From Pseudomonadota bacterium (GTDB lineage Bacteria > Pseudomonadota > Gammaproteobacteria > Steroidobacterales > Steroidobacteraceae): 64,000 nucleotides of DNA. Shown piece after piece: positions 52,434 to 63,207 of this stretch. A model generated the notes under the pieces. The model did not search any database, had not been told where the DNA came from, and saw nothing but the letters and a program-made list of their open reading frames with translations. Position numbers and translations under genes: made by a program. Every line of letters begins with the position of its first letter. Positions within the stretch are counted from its first letter, which is position 1. The DNA lies in NCBI GenBank assembly GCA_023423935.1, contig JAFAEQ010000008.1:1-64000 (forward strand), given 5' to 3'.

Positions 52434-52568
52434 TGCGTGATGAGTGATGAGTGATGCGACCAAGAGCCTGAAAGGAGTCTTGGGGCTGATGACGTTGGAC
52501 TTCCGAGTCATGATCACCGATTGGTGATCACTTCTGACTCATCACCCGTCACTTATCACTCATCACGC
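52429..52568. repeat. word-type inverted repeat (GTGATGA words) between convergent genes
   Basis: The left arm (52429-52461) repeats GTGATGA and GTGATGC; the right arm (52533-52568) repeats TCATCAC, TCACTTATCACTCATCACG. They share ATCACTCATCAC as complements. Inside lies a perfect hairpin, TGATCACC-GATT-GGTGATCA (52511-52530). The TPR gene ends on the left and tolC on the right, so this is probably a two-way terminator. Confidence 0.8.
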
Positions 52569-52571
52569 CGC

Positions 52572-54026
52572 TCACTTCGTGATCTCGCGTTCCTTCAGAT
52601 AGCTGTTGATCTCGTCGAGATCGGCGGCTTTCAACGTGCCGGTGGCGAACTGCAGGTTGAGCACGTTGAGGATGTAGTCGTAGCGGCTGCGAGAGTAGTT
52701 GGTCTGGGCCTCGAACAGGCGGCGGCGTGCGTCGAGCACATCGACGGTGGTGCGCGTGCCGACCTCGAAGCCGGCCTCGGTCGCCTGCAGCGCGGTCTTG
52801 CTGGATTCGAGCGCCTGTTTCAGCGCCTTCACGCGTGAGATTTCGCTGAGCACACCCAGATACGCGTCGCGGGTCGCACGTTCGGTTTCGCGATTTGCGC
52901 GTTCCAGACGTTCACGTGCGGCGCGATGCAGGTAGACGCGCTGTCGCACGGCGGCTGACGTGCCGCCGCCGGAGAAGATCGGGACGGTGACCTGGATGCC
53001 GATCGATTCGAACTTCTGGGTCTGATCCGCGGGGCTGCGCGGAGTGGTCGCGCCAGCGGCGTTGCGGCCGATCTGATCGCCCGTGGAATCCTGATCGCTC
53101 TTGCTTGCGACCAGATCGAGGGTAGGCAGGTGCCCCGCGCGCGCGACGTTGACATCCTGCTTCGCGATGTCGGTGGCCAGTCGTGCCGAGATCACGCGCA
53201 GATTCTGCTCGAGGGCAGTGTTCACCCATTGTTCTTCGTTTTGCGGATCCGGCGCCTTCAGCGGCAGATCTTCGATGGGCGTGGACAGCGTACGGAACGA
53301 CTCGCCGGTCAGTTCACGCAGCAATTCTTCCGCGGTGGCGAGGTTGCGCTTGGCCTGAATGACGGCAGCGGCGGCCTGATCGTGAGCTGCACGCGCTTCC
53401 TGAACGTCCGTGATGGCAATCAAGCCGACTTCGAATCGCTTGTCGGCCTGTTCGAGCTGGCGGCTGAAGGCTTCGAGTGTCGCCTGTGCGGCATCGACGG
53501 TGTCCTGCGCAGCCAGCACATCGAAGTAGCGCTGCGCAGTGCGCAGAATCAGATCCTGCTGAGCGGCTTGATAGTCCGCTTCGGCCTGCGCGACCTCGGC
53601 GTCGGCGCGCTTCAAGATTGCCCACTGGTCCCAGCGAAAGAGCGTCTGACGCAGCGAGATCTCCCACTGCTTCTGCGTGATGTCGGCGTGGCTGGTGATC
53701 GCGCGCGGCACGAGCTCGCTGTCCGGGTTGGCCGGGTCGAGCTGCGTCAATCGGGTCTGTGAGAGGTCCTGGTCGTACTTGCTGTAGCCGCCGTTCGCAT
53801 TGACCTGCGGCAGCAGTGCTGCCAGTGCCTGGGGCTTGGATTCACGGCTCGCCAGACGATTGGCATCGGCTTCGCGGATCTGCGGATCATTCTGCAGGGC
53901 GCGCTGATAAACCTCGATGAGGTTGGCGGCGGAGGCGCCGGGGGCCAGCGTCAGCAACGACAAGCCGCCGAGCACTGCGGCCGGCGCTCGTTTCAGGCCA
54001 CGAAGGATATGCGCACGCAGATTCAT
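52572..54026 (-). CDS. tolC: TolC-family outer-membrane channel protein
   Basis: A 484-residue outer-membrane efflux protein: signal peptide (about residues 1-33, PGASA), then two homologous halves of beta-strand and coiled-coil helices. Typical blocks are NLIEVYQRALQNDPQIREAD, ALLPQVNANGGYSKYDQDLS, and VGTRTTVDVLDARRRLFEAQ. It provides the outer-membrane exit for RND pumps (perhaps the one at 43341, which lacks its own) and type I secretion. A rhodanese and pcm precede it on the same strand. Confidence 0.92.
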   Translation of the reverse strand: MNLRAHILRGLKRAPAAVLGGLSLLTLAPGASAANLIEVYQRALQNDPQIREADANRLASRESKPQALAALLPQVNANGGYSKYDQDLSQTRLTQLDPANPDSELVPRAITSHADITQKQWEISLRQTLFRWDQWAILKRADAEVAQAEADYQAAQQDLILRTAQRYFDVLAAQDTVDAAQATLEAFSRQLEQADKRFEVGLIAITDVQEARAAHDQAAAAVIQAKRNLATAEELLRELTGESFRTLSTPIEDLPLKAPDPQNEEQWVNTALEQNLRVISARLATDIAKQDVNVARAGHLPTLDLVASKSDQDSTGDQIGRNAAGATTPRSPADQTQKFESIGIQVTVPIFSGGGTSAAVRQRVYLHRAARERLERANRETERATRDAYLGVLSEISRVKALKQALESSKTALQATEAGFEVGTRTTVDVLDARRRLFEAQTNYSRSRYDYILNVLNLQFATGTLKAADLDEINSYLKEREITK

Positions 54027-54143
54027 TCATTCTTCCCGATGTTCTGAATTTTCGATCCGCCACGACAGGCCCGGGGCCTGTTCAAGACCCTGAAACCCGC
54101 TGCAAGTTACTCGTGACGGCGTTGCAGGCCGTCATTGGACGCA

Positions 54144-54464
54144 TCAATAGGTCGGAATGGTTGCATCCACATCGCGTGACCAGGCCAGGATGCCGCCCGC
54201 GAGGTTGACCACATTGAAGCCCTTTTGTTGCAGAAACCTTGCGACTTCGAGGCTGCGGCGACCGGAGCGGCACAAGACGACGACTTCGTTCTCGCGATTC
54301 AATTCATCCAACCGTGCCGAGACTTCGCCCATCGGGATGTGAACGACGCCGGGCACGCTGGCTACATCCAGCTCCCAGGGTTCGCGCACATCCAGCAAGG
54401 TCATCGATTCACCACGCTCGCGGCGGGCCACAAACTCTGCAGGGGTAATTTCCGGGATGTTCAT
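54144..54464 (-). CDS. rhodanese-like sulfurtransferase
   Basis: A 106-residue single-domain rhodanese with the active Cys in VVLCRSGRRSLEVARFL (about residues 62-78) and the LLDVREPWEL substrate loop near residue 23. It transfers sulfane sulfur to a thiol or cyanide acceptor in the cytoplasm. The order pcm, rhodanese, tolC recurs in several gammaproteobacteria. Confidence 0.92.
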   Translation of the reverse strand: MNIPEITPAEFVARRERGESMTLLDVREPWELDVASVPGVVHIPMGEVSARLDELNRENEVVVLCRSGRRSLEVARFLQQKGFNVVNLAGGILAWSRDVDATIPTY

Positions 54465-54537
54465 GGCGAGTGGAAGTCAGTTGCGGCGAATGGCGGTTGG
54501 CTATCGGTGAGTGACGTGGAAGGAGGGGTTTACCCGA

Positions 54538-55188
54538 TCAGAAAACGAACTGTGAGGGACGCGGGGCGCCGATCAGCGGCTGAATGACTGTTTCGAACAT
54601 GCCCTCGCGCTGCCATTCGCGCTCGCCGGTTCGCGTGATCTTCCAGGCTTCCATGACGGGCTGATCGCCGACGACGATGAACAGACGGCCGCCGATCTTG
54701 AGGGCACGTTGAAAGCGCTCGTCGTACAAGGGCAGCGAGCCCGTTACGGCGATGGCGTCGTAACGTGCTTCTTCCTCGAACTTGAACGCATCGAGGACTT
54801 CAACGGCCGCGTTGTTGATAGCCGCGGTCGTCAGGCGGGAGCTCGCGAACTCGGCAAGCTCGGGAATGATCTCCAGCGAGCGCACACGTCCGGCCAGCCG
54901 GCCCATGCAGGCGGTCAGATAGCCGCTGCCGGTGCCGATCTCCAGTGCCAGGTCGGAGGGCGACAGCTCCAGTGCCTGCAGGATCCGGCCATGAACTTTC
55001 GGCGAGAGCATCCGCTGTCCATGCGGCAAGGGGATCGGCGCGTCCGCGAATGCGACTCCCTGCCATGCTGCCGGAACGAAGAGCTCACGCGGAATCTCGC
55101 GCATCGTGGTGAGCACGCGATCATCGAATACGTCCCAGGTGTTCACCTGCTGGCCGATCATCTGCTCGCGTGCGGATTCGATATTCAT
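54538..55188 (-). CDS. pcm: protein-L-isoaspartate O-methyltransferase
   Basis: A 216-residue protein with the PCMT architecture: ELFVPAAWQGVAFADAPIPL, the SAM-binding LEIGTGSGYLTACMGRL (about residues 80-97) and VTGSLPLYDERF. It methylates isoaspartyl residues in aged proteins for repair. Family proteins from many gammaproteobacteria have this size. Compared with E. coli Pcm, the motif I glycine is kept, so it should bind SAM. The frame ends 74 bases before the rhodanese gene. Confidence 0.88.
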   Translation of the reverse strand: MNIESAREQMIGQQVNTWDVFDDRVLTTMREIPRELFVPAAWQGVAFADAPIPLPHGQRMLSPKVHGRILQALELSPSDLALEIGTGSGYLTACMGRLAGRVRSLEIIPELAEFASSRLTTAAINNAAVEVLDAFKFEEEARYDAIAVTGSLPLYDERFQRALKIGGRLFIVVGDQPVMEAWKITRTGEREWQREGMFETVIQPLIGAPRPSQFVF

Positions 55189-55780
55189 GGGTTCGAGAAA
55201 CGTTGAGGTCGGAAGTTGGGAAGTGGGCGGCGGGTCAAGTCACCCGAGAAGGGGAATGCCCACGTAACGGCGGCAAAGGGTACGGACTTTGCCCAGCCCA
55301 GACAAGCAGCGCCGGCGTTGCAATTCGTGCGCATGTGTCCGTCAGGATTCAGGAAATGTCCGTCCGAGTGTCCACTGATGTGTCCGCTCGCGTCGGTCTC
55401 TTCGAACGAGCTTTGGTCGGGGAATGAGCGCACGATGCACGCAGCAAAAAGACGAGCGCGATATCGCTGCATGACAAGATTCCCGACAAGCTCGCAAAGC
55501 CTGTTTTTTCAGGATAAACGCGACTCAAAAGGCTCATACGATTATGGTCAATCTAGGCAGCAGAACTCGTCGCGTTCGATATGCTGCGACCACGCGCCGG
55601 GAGCATGTTCGTGTGAGGCTGCAGTGAGGCAGTCATCGAAGCGGCAGTGGCGCAACTCGATGAAGCTCGCCTCGCCACGATTGAATGACGGCGCGCTGCC
55701 AGGACCCCCGGTGCTCGAGCGCACGACTACTAGGATTCGAAACCCCGAAATGGCCCTTCACGCATGAGTGCCCCTGCGAC
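55189..55780. other. divergent intergenic region with TGTCCG repeats
   Basis: About 590 bases with no gene I can support. Between 55333 and 55386, TGTCCG or GTGTCC recurs five times in different spacings (GTGTCCGTCAGGATTCAGGA, ATGTCCGTCCGAGTGTCCAC). This resembles the ends of certain insertion sequences and may be a remnant. The rest should hold the promoters of pcm and the GGDEF-EAL gene. Confidence 0.4.
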
Positions 55781-58093
55781 ATGTTAGGGACGCTGCACAG
55801 TTCCATTCTTCCCGTCGCTCTCGCCGCGCTGGTGGTAGCACTGATTGTCGTGCTGGTATGGCGCGAACGCCGCGCCGTCGCGTTGAAACAAGCTGCCGAG
55901 CAGCTCGAAGCCATCGTTCGCGAAGGTCGCTTCGCCGAGCGTGTCCGCGTGGGAAGTCCGGCCGCGCAGCCATTTGCCGCCAGCACCAACCAGCTGCTCG
56001 AACAAGTCGCGATCAAGGACCTGCAGATTGCCGAGCGTGAGCGCGCCGTCACTGGCCTGCTGAGTGGGCTGCACGAGGCCGTCGCCGTACATCGCCACGG
56101 GATCGTCTTCGCCAACGATCGTTTCGCGAGCCTCGCGGGACAGGGGAGCGCCCAGCAGCTCATCGGGAAGTCCATGGCGGATCTGGTGCATCCGGACTAT
56201 CGCGAGCTGGTCGCCGATCATCTGCAACGGGTTCTGAGTGCCGTCCCCGGCCTGGACCGGCTCGAGGTCGAGCTCCAACTGCAGCGCGACCAGACGGTTC
56301 GCGTGGAGCTATCGGCAGTGCGCATCGACTACCAGGGTGGTCCGGCGCTGCTGCTGACCATGCTGGAGATGGGGCCGCGCGCCGCGTTCACGGTTCCTCA
56401 GGTCAAGACACGCCCGACTGCCTGGGACACGCTCGATTCGCTGGGCGAAGGCATCATCACGACCGATGTGACCGGCCGGATCGATTACCTGAATCACGCG
56501 GCCGAACAGCTGATCGGCGTCTCGGGTGCGGATGCGATCGGCAAAACCATCACCGAGATCATCACGCTCGTGGACGAAACCGATCGCCGCTCGCTTGGTG
56601 ATCCGGTGCGTCAGTGCCTCAGCACCCAGACCAAGGTCACTGTCGGCCGGCGCGGCCTCATGATTTCGCGCGACGGCGCCGACGAGCGTTCGGTCGAGCT
56701 CACCGTCACGCCGCTCAAGGGTCATCACAAGGCGGATCTGGCCGGTACCGTGATCGCGGTGAGGGACGTGAGCGAGCTGCGCGGCATCACACGACAGATG
56801 TCGTATCAGGCCAGTCACGATGCGCTCACGGGCCTGGTCAATCGGCGCGAGTTCGAACGTCGACTCGAAGAGGCGCTCGAATCGACGCATGCGAACTCCG
56901 TGAGGCACGTGCTGTGCTATCTGGATCTGGATCGCTTCAAGCTCGTGAACGACAGCTGCGGTCACATGGCCGGCGACACGATGCTGCGTGAAGTCGCTGC
57001 GATCCTGAAATCCGCGGTTCGCGACTCCGACACCGTCGGCCGCCTGGGCGGCGATGAGTTCGGTCTGATGCTGTCCGGATGTCCGCTCGACAAGGCCCGG
57101 CAGATCGCCGACGACGTCGTGCGCAAGGTGAGCGAGTACCGGTTCGTCTGGAAAGACAAGATCTTCAACATCGGCGTGAGCATCGGCCTGGTCGAGATCT
57201 CGCGTGAAAGTGGCCTGGCGGACGAGATCATGAGCGCCGCCGATTCCGCCTGCTATGTCGCAAAGAAGCAGGGCAATCACGTTCACGTGTATTCGGCTCG
57301 CGATGAGTCGGTCGCGCGTCATCGCGGCGAGATTCACTGGCTCCAACGGCTACAGACCGCACTGAAGGACAATCGGTTCGAGCTCATGGCGCAGCCGATC
57401 ATCGCCACGGCGCCGAGCGCGCAGGGACCGGCGCTCGAGGTGCTGTTGCGCTTGCAGGACGATGCCATTCCCGGGGGCATTTCCCCGTCGGAGTTCGTGC
57501 GTGCGGCCGAACGCTATCGCCTGATGGCGGACGTCGATCGCTGGGTCGTGCAGGCGGCCTTGACGGCGTTGGGGCGCGGCGCGATCCGTGTTCCGCCTGA
57601 GCGCAGCATCGCGATCAATCTGTCGGGTCAGACGTTGGGAGATCCGCTGTTCCTCGAGTTCGTCGTCGATGTCCTCGATCGCACCGGTGTCGTGGCTGAT
57701 CAGGTCTGCTTCGAAGTCACCGAGAACGCCGTCATCACCAACATCGAGCACGCTCAACGCTTCATCGGCGTGCTGCATGGCATGGGCTGCCGGTTCGCCC
57801 TGGATGACTTCGGCCGCGGCTTATCCTCGTTCGGCAATCTCAAGAATCTGTCACTCGACTATCTGAAGATCGATGGTTCCTTCATTCGCAACCTTGCGAT
57901 GGACAGCGTGAATCAGGCGATGGTCGCTGCGATGATCAAGCTCGCTCGCACACTCAACTTCCAGGTCGTCGCCGAGCAGGTCGAAGACGTTGGCGCATTC
58001 GAAGCCGCAACCCGGATGGGTGTGGATTTCGTCCAAGGCTATCACCTTGGGCGCCCACAACCGCTCGTCAGAGTGGTGGCGCGAGCGAGCTGA
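55781..58093 (+). CDS. PAS-PAS-GGDEF-EAL cyclic-di-GMP signalling protein
   Basis: A 770-residue protein from ATG 55781: one N-terminal membrane helix (ILPVALAALVVALIVVLVW), two PAS-like sensor regions (about residues 85-195 and 225-350), a GGDEF domain (GGDEF at 423-427) and an EAL domain (about 540-765). The inhibitory RxxD site (RDSD) is present five residues before GGDEF. The EAL core has EVLLRL, TENAVI, DDFGRG and LKIDGS, all compatible with activity. It could both make and break c-di-GMP. The frame is open from 55685, but the extra residues are not domain-like. It converges with hppA. Confidence 0.92.
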   Translation: MLGTLHSSILPVALAALVVALIVVLVWRERRAVALKQAAEQLEAIVREGRFAERVRVGSPAAQPFAASTNQLLEQVAIKDLQIAERERAVTGLLSGLHEAVAVHRHGIVFANDRFASLAGQGSAQQLIGKSMADLVHPDYRELVADHLQRVLSAVPGLDRLEVELQLQRDQTVRVELSAVRIDYQGGPALLLTMLEMGPRAAFTVPQVKTRPTAWDTLDSLGEGIITTDVTGRIDYLNHAAEQLIGVSGADAIGKTITEIITLVDETDRRSLGDPVRQCLSTQTKVTVGRRGLMISRDGADERSVELTVTPLKGHHKADLAGTVIAVRDVSELRGITRQMSYQASHDALTGLVNRREFERRLEEALESTHANSVRHVLCYLDLDRFKLVNDSCGHMAGDTMLREVAAILKSAVRDSDTVGRLGGDEFGLMLSGCPLDKARQIADDVVRKVSEYRFVWKDKIFNIGVSIGLVEISRESGLADEIMSAADSACYVAKKQGNHVHVYSARDESVARHRGEIHWLQRLQTALKDNRFELMAQPIIATAPSAQGPALEVLLRLQDDAIPGGISPSEFVRAAERYRLMADVDRWVVQAALTALGRGAIRVPPERSIAINLSGQTLGDPLFLEFVVDVLDRTGVVADQVCFEVTENAVITNIEHAQRFIGVLHGMGCRFALDDFGRGLSSFGNLKNLSLDYLKIDGSFIRNLAMDSVNQAMVAAMIKLARTLNFQVVAEQVEDVGAFEAATRMGVDFVQGYHLGRPQPLVRVVARAS

Positions 58094-58112
58094 GGGCGCA
58101 GCGAAGCTGCGC

Positions 58113-58398
58113 AGCAACCTGGCTAGCCAACTAGTCTGCTAGTCGGCTGGCCAGACAAAAGAAGGCAATGCCGGAGCGGAGCCTGTCTGCGACCGACGCT
58201 GTCGGGCCGAGCATCAAGGCACTTCTGATATTCGCGTTTTGGGTGAAGCTCGTCGCTCCCGCGCAGGCGGGAGTCAATCCTGCGACTTGGAATGACATGG
58301 CGACGGGTGTCGATCGATGGGCCAAAAAAAAGGGCGCGATACAGATCGCGCCCTTTTGCTTTTCTGGCTGGCAGACCAGGTGGCTAGCGGACCAGCAA

Positions 58399-58400
<2 letters not shown>
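58113..58400. repeat. CTGGCTAGC word inverted repeat and REP-like palindrome
   Basis: Words such as GGCTAGCC and CTGGCCAG recur on the left (58118-58155) and their partial complements on the right (58360-58396, CTGGCTGGCAGACCAGGTGG, then CTAGCGG). Between them, TCCCGCGCAGGCGGGAG (58257-58273) resembles the short palindromic repeats scattered in many proteobacterial genomes. The region lies between the convergent GGDEF-EAL and hppA genes. Confidence 0.6.
58324..58359. terminator. bidirectional intrinsic terminator
   Basis: A perfect 12-bp stem (AAAGGGCGCGAT / ATCGCGCCCTTT, 58329-58340 and 58345-58356) with a 4-base loop, preceded by an A run (58324-58331) and followed by a T run. It can stop transcripts of the GGDEF-EAL gene and of hppA. 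Confidence 0.92.
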
Positions 58401-60444
<2,044 letters not shown>

Positions 60445-60510
60445 GAACTTTCCTTCCCCTGAATTGCAGAAAAGCCTGCTTATCTATTCGTAAAGCGTCA
60501 TACGAAACGA

Positions 60511-60548
60511 AATCGGACCGTGTCGCCGCACAACGACGCGGTCCGATT
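60511..60548 (-). terminator. hairpin between pfp and hppA
   Basis: AATCGGACCGTGTCG and CGACGCGGTCCGATT pair over 15 bp with one mismatch around an 8-base loop. On the coding strand it is followed by TTTCGTTTCG. It could terminate pfp or attenuate hppA. A second, poorer hairpin with T-rich arms (60565-60602) lies just after the pfp stop. Confidence 0.65.
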
Positions 60549-60605
60549 GCATACACGCAGATGCGCCTTTTTTTGCGGCAATCGCCTGCGAAAAAGGGCG
60601 CCGGA

Positions 60606-61898
60606 CTATAACACAAAGGGTGTATCGAGCTTCTTGCGCACCGGCGCGTTCTTCAATGTGACGTATTGAGGCAAGCCACCCTTGTAAGGCGGGTAGTCTT
60701 CGCCTGCGATGAGCGGTGCAAGGTAGCGTCGGCCCTTGGCCGTGATGAAGAAACCATCCTGAGTGATGTAGTCGCGCGGCAGCATCTTTTCCTGGTTGGC
60801 TACATCGCTGAGCTTGGCAATACCGATCTTCCATTTGTAAGGCTTGTGAGAAGTGCGCACGATCGTCGGCATGACCGAGTTGTGACCCTTCAATGCCAAC
60901 TCGACTGCCGCCTTGCCCAGTGCATACGCCTGCTCCACGTCCACTTTCGAAGCGATATGGCGCGCCGAGCGCTGCAGATAGTCCGCAACGGCCCAGTGGT
61001 ACTTGTAGTTCAACTGACTCTTCACGATTTGTGCGATCACAGGCGCGACGCCGCCGAGCTGTGCGTGTCCGAACGCATCGCGCAGACCCGCATCCGAGAG
61101 GAATTTACCCTCGCTGTTCTTCACGCCTTCGGAGACGACGATCGCGCAATAGCCGTACTTCTCGACGCATTCCTTCACGCGCGCGCAGAACCTGGCTTCA
61201 TCGAACGTGATTTCCGGGAACAGAATGATGTGAGGTGCATCGCCGGCTTTTTCGGCCGCGAGCCCGCCGGCAGCGGCGATCCATCCCGCGTGCCGACCCA
61301 TGACTTCCAGAATGAATACTTTCGTGGAAGTTTTTGCCATCGAGGCGACATCGAAGCCCGCTTCGCGGATCGAGACCGCGACGTACTTGGCAACCGATCC
61401 GAATCCCGGACAGCAATCGGTGATCGGCAGGTCGTTGTCCACGGTCTTCGGCACATGGATCGCCTGGATGGGATAGCCCATCTCGTCGGCAAGCTGCGAA
61501 ACCTTCAGGCACGTATCGGCCGAATCGCCGCCGCCGTTATAGAAGAAGTAGCCGATGTCGTGCGCCTTGAAGACTTCGATCAGCCGTTCGTACTCCGCGG
61601 GGTTATCCGTAATTTTCTTCAGTTTGTAACGGGCCGAGCCGAATGCGCCGGCGGGCGTATGTCTCAGAGCGCGGATGGCAGAGGCGGACTCCTTGCTGGT
61701 GTCGATCAGGTCCTCGTGCAGAGCGCCGAGGATGCCGTGCCGTCCCGCGTACAGCTTGCCGATCTTGTTCTTGTGCTTGCGGCAGGTCTCGATCACGCCG
61801 CAGGCGGAGGCATTGATGACGGCAGTCACGCCGCCGGACTGGGCATAGAACGCGTTTCTCGGCTTCGCACTACGGGGAGCTTTCTTGGGCATGCGCAC
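60606..61898 (-). CDS. pfp: pyrophosphate-dependent 6-phosphofructokinase
   Basis: A 430-residue PPi-PFK, which reversibly phosphorylates fructose 6-phosphate using pyrophosphate. The substrate motif reads GGGDSADT (122-129) and the Lys that marks PPi use is in PKTVDNDLP (150-158). The sugar-phosphate motif MGRHAGWIA is present. It is encoded directly ahead of the proton pyrophosphatase, which puts two PPi-using enzymes side by side, an arrangement known in Methylococcus. The region upstream (61899-62114) holds divergent promoters for pfp and adk. Confidence 0.92.
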   Translation of the reverse strand: MRMPKKAPRSAKPRNAFYAQSGGVTAVINASACGVIETCRKHKNKIGKLYAGRHGILGALHEDLIDTSKESASAIRALRHTPAGAFGSARYKLKKITDNPAEYERLIEVFKAHDIGYFFYNGGGDSADTCLKVSQLADEMGYPIQAIHVPKTVDNDLPITDCCPGFGSVAKYVAVSIREAGFDVASMAKTSTKVFILEVMGRHAGWIAAAGGLAAEKAGDAPHIILFPEITFDEARFCARVKECVEKYGYCAIVVSEGVKNSEGKFLSDAGLRDAFGHAQLGGVAPVIAQIVKSQLNYKYHWAVADYLQRSARHIASKVDVEQAYALGKAAVELALKGHNSVMPTIVRTSHKPYKWKIGIAKLSDVANQEKMLPRDYITQDGFFITAKGRRYLAPLIAGEDYPPYKGGLPQYVTLKNAPVRKKLDTPFVL

Positions 61899-62114
61899 AC
61901 CTTGGGGGTTGGGAAATTTGGGGCAGAAGAATAGCAGCAGGCGGTGGGCGGGCAGGCGGGTTGGACTGGGTTTAGCGCCAGATCATGCCAGTTGTGTGTG
62001 CAACCACCCGAAGTTGCCGGCACGTGCAAGCCCCACAACCGTGCAGCTTGCTCTTATCAGCCGCGCCTCTTTTCTGTAGGGTAGCGCCTCTTTTCGGGAG
62101 GTCGATCGGACATC

Positions 62115-63086
62115 ATGCGCATCGTTTTGCTGGGAGCGCCCGGATCGGGCAAAGGCACGCAGGCACAACGGCTGCAGGCCAAGTACGGTGTGCCGCAGAT
62201 CTCTTCGGGCGACTTGCTGCGGGATGCAGTGGCTCGCGGTACGGAGCTGGGCCTGAAGGCGAAGGCTGTGATGGATGCCGGGCAACTCGTGTCCGATGAC
62301 ATCGTCCTCGGCCTGATCCGCGATCGCCTGAATCGCCCCGATGCCGCGAATGGCTTCATCCTCGATGGGTTTCCGCGTAACAAGGATCAGGCGAACTCCC
62401 TGAATACCCTGCTCGATGAGCTGGGCCAGCCGCTCGATGCGGTGCTGCTGCTCGATGTGCGCCGCGAAACCCTGATGCAGCGCCTGGCAGGCCGTCGCAT
62501 CTGTCAGAAGTGCGGATCGGTCTACAACATCTACACGCTCGAGGGACGGTCCACCTGCCCGAAGGATGATACGGAGCTGTATCAGCGCCCCGATGACAAG
62601 GAAGAAGTCATCGCCAAGCGCCTCGAGGTGTACGAGCAGCAGACGCAGCCGCTGATCGAGCACTACACCAAGCTCGGTCTGTTGCGGGCGATCGCTGGAG
62701 AAGGCGAGCTCGATGAGGTGTTCGAGCGCATGGAGGCTGCAGCACTCGCGAAGCCCGTGCCCGCCGCGAAAGTGAAAGTCAGCAAGCCTGCGGCGACCAA
62801 GCGCGCGAGGGTGAGCAAGGCACCCGCGGCCAAGCGCGCAAAAGTCGGCAAGGCCCCCGCAGCCGAGCGCACCGTCGCGAAATCCTCGAGCGCCTGGAAG
62901 AAAAAGAAGGCTTCCAGCGCGAAGGCAACGCCGAAGGCTGCAAAGAAAAAAGCGAGCAAGAGCCGCGTAAAGGTTCAGCGCGGCAGCAAGGTCGTCAAGG
63001 CGAGCAAGCGCAAGAGCGTGAGCGTCAAGAAGGCCAAGCCGGCTGCGTCGAAGAAATCGGCCAAGAAGGCTGCGCGTAAGAAGTAG
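62115..63086 (+). CDS. adk: adenylate kinase with Lys/Ala-rich histone-like tail
   Basis: A 323-residue protein. Residues 1-212 form a full adenylate kinase (AMP + ATP to 2 ADP): P-loop GAPGSGKGT (8-16), SSGDLLRDAV, LDGFPRNKDQA, and a long LID. The LID carries Cys130, Cys133, Cys148 and Asp151, the zinc-site pattern of Gram-positive enzymes. Residues from about 213 on are a low-complexity tail of Lys, Ala, Ser and Arg, with about 34 Lys in 111 residues, like histone H1 or AlgP. GGGAGG at 62096-62101 precedes the start. The TAG stop abuts a MITE-like element, which could mark the target site. Confidence 0.92.
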   Translation: MRIVLLGAPGSGKGTQAQRLQAKYGVPQISSGDLLRDAVARGTELGLKAKAVMDAGQLVSDDIVLGLIRDRLNRPDAANGFILDGFPRNKDQANSLNTLLDELGQPLDAVLLLDVRRETLMQRLAGRRICQKCGSVYNIYTLEGRSTCPKDDTELYQRPDDKEEVIAKRLEVYEQQTQPLIEHYTKLGLLRAIAGEGELDEVFERMEAAALAKPVPAAKVKVSKPAATKRARVSKAPAAKRAKVGKAPAAERTVAKSSSAWKKKKASSAKATPKAAKKKASKSRVKVQRGSKVVKASKRKSVSVKKAKPAASKKSAKKAARKK

Positions 63087-63196
63087 GGAAGCTCTGATTT
63101 ATCGACTTCCCTGACCTTCGCAAGTCTGCAACTGGTTGAAATGCTTCGGTGGGCGAAGCAACTGTTGTTGCGGATGGCGAATAGATCAGAGATTCC
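63087..63196. mobile_element. MITE-like element, copy 2 (110 bp, inverted)
   Basis: GGAAGCTCTGAT to ATCAGAGATTCC, the same length as the copy at 2213-2322 and about 90% identical to its reverse complement. It begins right after the TAG stop of adk and ends 11 bases before the rnd stop. No target-site duplication is visible here (TAG on the left, GTC on the right). Confidence 0.8.
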
Positions 63197-63207
63197 GTCG
63201 CGCGCCG

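Noticed and set aside
55725..55760. tRNA T-arm-like GGATTCGAAACC on the minus strand
   Set aside because: The surrounding bases do not form acceptor, D or anticodon stems.
55216..55767. A 183-codon open frame upstream of the GGDEF-EAL gene
   Set aside because: It spans TGTCCG repeat sequence, has an unusual Cys-rich composition and shows no family; more likely repeat remnant.
60666..61934. A 422-codon open frame antisense to pfp
   Set aside because: It is a shadow of the PPi-PFK gene, which has clear motifs.
62078..62107. GTAGGG upstream of adk
   Set aside because: No CGTC follows at the required spacing; the bases are part of a duplicated GCGCCTCTTTT block.
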